In this document: in pieces, positions 5,975-6,151 of the stretch | How the letters are laid out: every line of letters starts with the position of its first letter | Numbering within the stretch: the stretch's first letter is position 1 | Source of the DNA: Planctomycetota bacterium | GTDB taxonomy: Bacteria; Planctomycetota; UBA1135; JALUZX01 | Length of the DNA: 6,151 nt | Assembly: GCA_027011425.1 (NCBI GenBank) | Contig: JALUZX010000731.1 | Span: forward strand, 1 to 6,151 | Direction: 5' to 3' | The notes under the pieces: generated by a model | The model's database searches: none | What the model saw: the letters and a program-made list of their open reading frames with translations, nothing else | Told to the model about the DNA's origin: nothing | Position numbers and translations under genes: made by a program

Positions 5975-6019
5975 GACTTTTGTCGCGTCTGTCAAACAGT
6001 GACGGTTACGACAAAAGTC
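5975..6019. repeat. Full 45-bp palindromic element (P3)
   Basis: Arms GACTTTTGTCG (5975-5985) and CGACAAAAGTC (6009-6019) are perfect over 11 bp. The inner stem is TGTCA (5990-5994) / TGACG (6000-6004), around the loop AACAG. The total length equals that of P2. The only inner-stem imperfection becomes a G-U pair in RNA. The right half is followed by ACCAATTCCGCC, as after P1. Confidence 0.92.
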
Positions 6020-6101
6020 ACCAATTCCGCCTGGCGCTACTAGATATGGTGCCCCGGATTTAAAGCCCCAACTATATGGTGGGCCCGATTCCCGCATGGG
6101 G

Positions 6102-6126
6102 GACTTTTGTCGTTTTCGTCAAACAG
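6102..6126 (+). repeat. Half copy of the 45-bp palindromic element (P4)
   Basis: GACTTTTGTCG (6102-6112), four bases, CGTCA (6117-6121) and AACAG (6122-6126) match the left half and loop. The sequence then degenerates: TGCCC replaces TGACG, and only ACAAAAG (6144-6150) remains of the right arm, displaced from its expected place. A small stem CCCTT/AAGGG (6129-6141) occupies the site. The element may continue beyond the window edge in altered form. Confidence 0.85.
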
Positions 6127-6151
6127 TGCCCTTTTCAAGGGGTACAAAAGG

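Larger units (their letters stand above)
5686..6112. repeat. 323-bp-period composite repeat (units 5686-5789 and 6009-6112)
   Basis: Two 104-bp units, each starting with CGACAAAAGTC and ending with GACTTTTGTCG, align without gaps at an offset of exactly 323 bp. My hand count over 5691-5800 gives about 66% identity. The ends (ACAAAAGTCACCAA, TCCGCC, GGGACTTTTGTCGT) are strongly conserved and the middle is diverged. The box ATATGGTG occurs at 5751-5758 and 6074-6081 in register, with an extra copy at 6044-6051. A distance preserved across diverged sequence suggests either an old duplication or constraint on spacing. Confidence 0.75.
5595..6151. other. Gene-free, repeat-rich region
   Basis: I see no supportable protein-coding gene here. 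The short open frames cross the palindromes and have neither recognisable protein motifs nor good ribosome binding sites. The content is hairpins, two half and two full copies of a 45-bp palindrome, the second 90-bp repeat copy, and two related 82-bp spacers (detailed in separate entries). Base composition is less GC-rich than in the genes, with repeated AAAA/TTTT tracts in the palindrome arms. Confidence 0.75.

Noticed and set aside
5779..6019. Insertion sequence with terminal inverted repeats
   Set aside because: No transposase frame lies between any pair of palindromes or elsewhere in the window, and no target-site duplication could be recognised. A non-autonomous element remains possible and is raised as a hypothesis only.
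5672..6126. CRISPR array
   Set aside because: Repeats are strongly palindromic, differ between copies, are only partly complete, and have spacers of 82 and 151 bp that are themselves related to each other or to a distant locus.

Overview
The window is a high-GC stretch of bacterial chromosome with five protein-coding genes and a repeat-rich non-coding tail. The lineage cannot be fixed from the sequence. The GC-rich codon use, the UvrA, and a large secreted glycoside-hydrolase-like protein with a carbohydrate-binding-like N-terminal module would suit a Planctomycetota-like or related Gram-negative environmental bacterium. That placement is a low-confidence inference.

Layout. Positions 1-1797 (minus) hold the first 599 residues of the excinuclease ABC subunit UvrA; the gene runs off the left edge. 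A 186-bp gap carries a possible uvrA promoter and a 90-bp repeat. Positions 1984-3081 (minus) hold a compact three-gene operon, read from right to left: a DUF2007-like small protein, a HEPN-family toxin (hepT) and its nucleotidyltransferase partner (mntA). The last two overlap by 8 bp and carry the diagnostic RX4HXY and GSX10DXD motifs of the HepT-MntA (type VII) toxin-antitoxin family. An 83-bp divergent promoter region separates this operon from a plus-strand gene at 3165-5594. That gene encodes an 809-residue putative secreted carbohydrate-active protein.

From 5595 to the right edge I see no convincing gene. The stretch is built from a 45-bp imperfect palindrome with GACTTTTGTCG / CGACAAAAGTC arms. 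It has two full copies and two half copies, at alternating spacings of 127 and 196 bp, which gives an exact 323-bp period. A further half copy sits at the 3' end of mntA. It belongs to a 90-bp sequence that is repeated in inverted orientation at 5802-5891 (75/90 identical by my hand alignment). These two copies bracket the toxin-antitoxin operon and the glycoside-hydrolase-like gene.

Functional reading: uvrA is housekeeping DNA repair. The toxin-antitoxin operon and the secreted protein look like accessory cargo between members of a dispersed, palindromic, non-coding repeat family. That repeat family is the least explained and most interesting part of the window.
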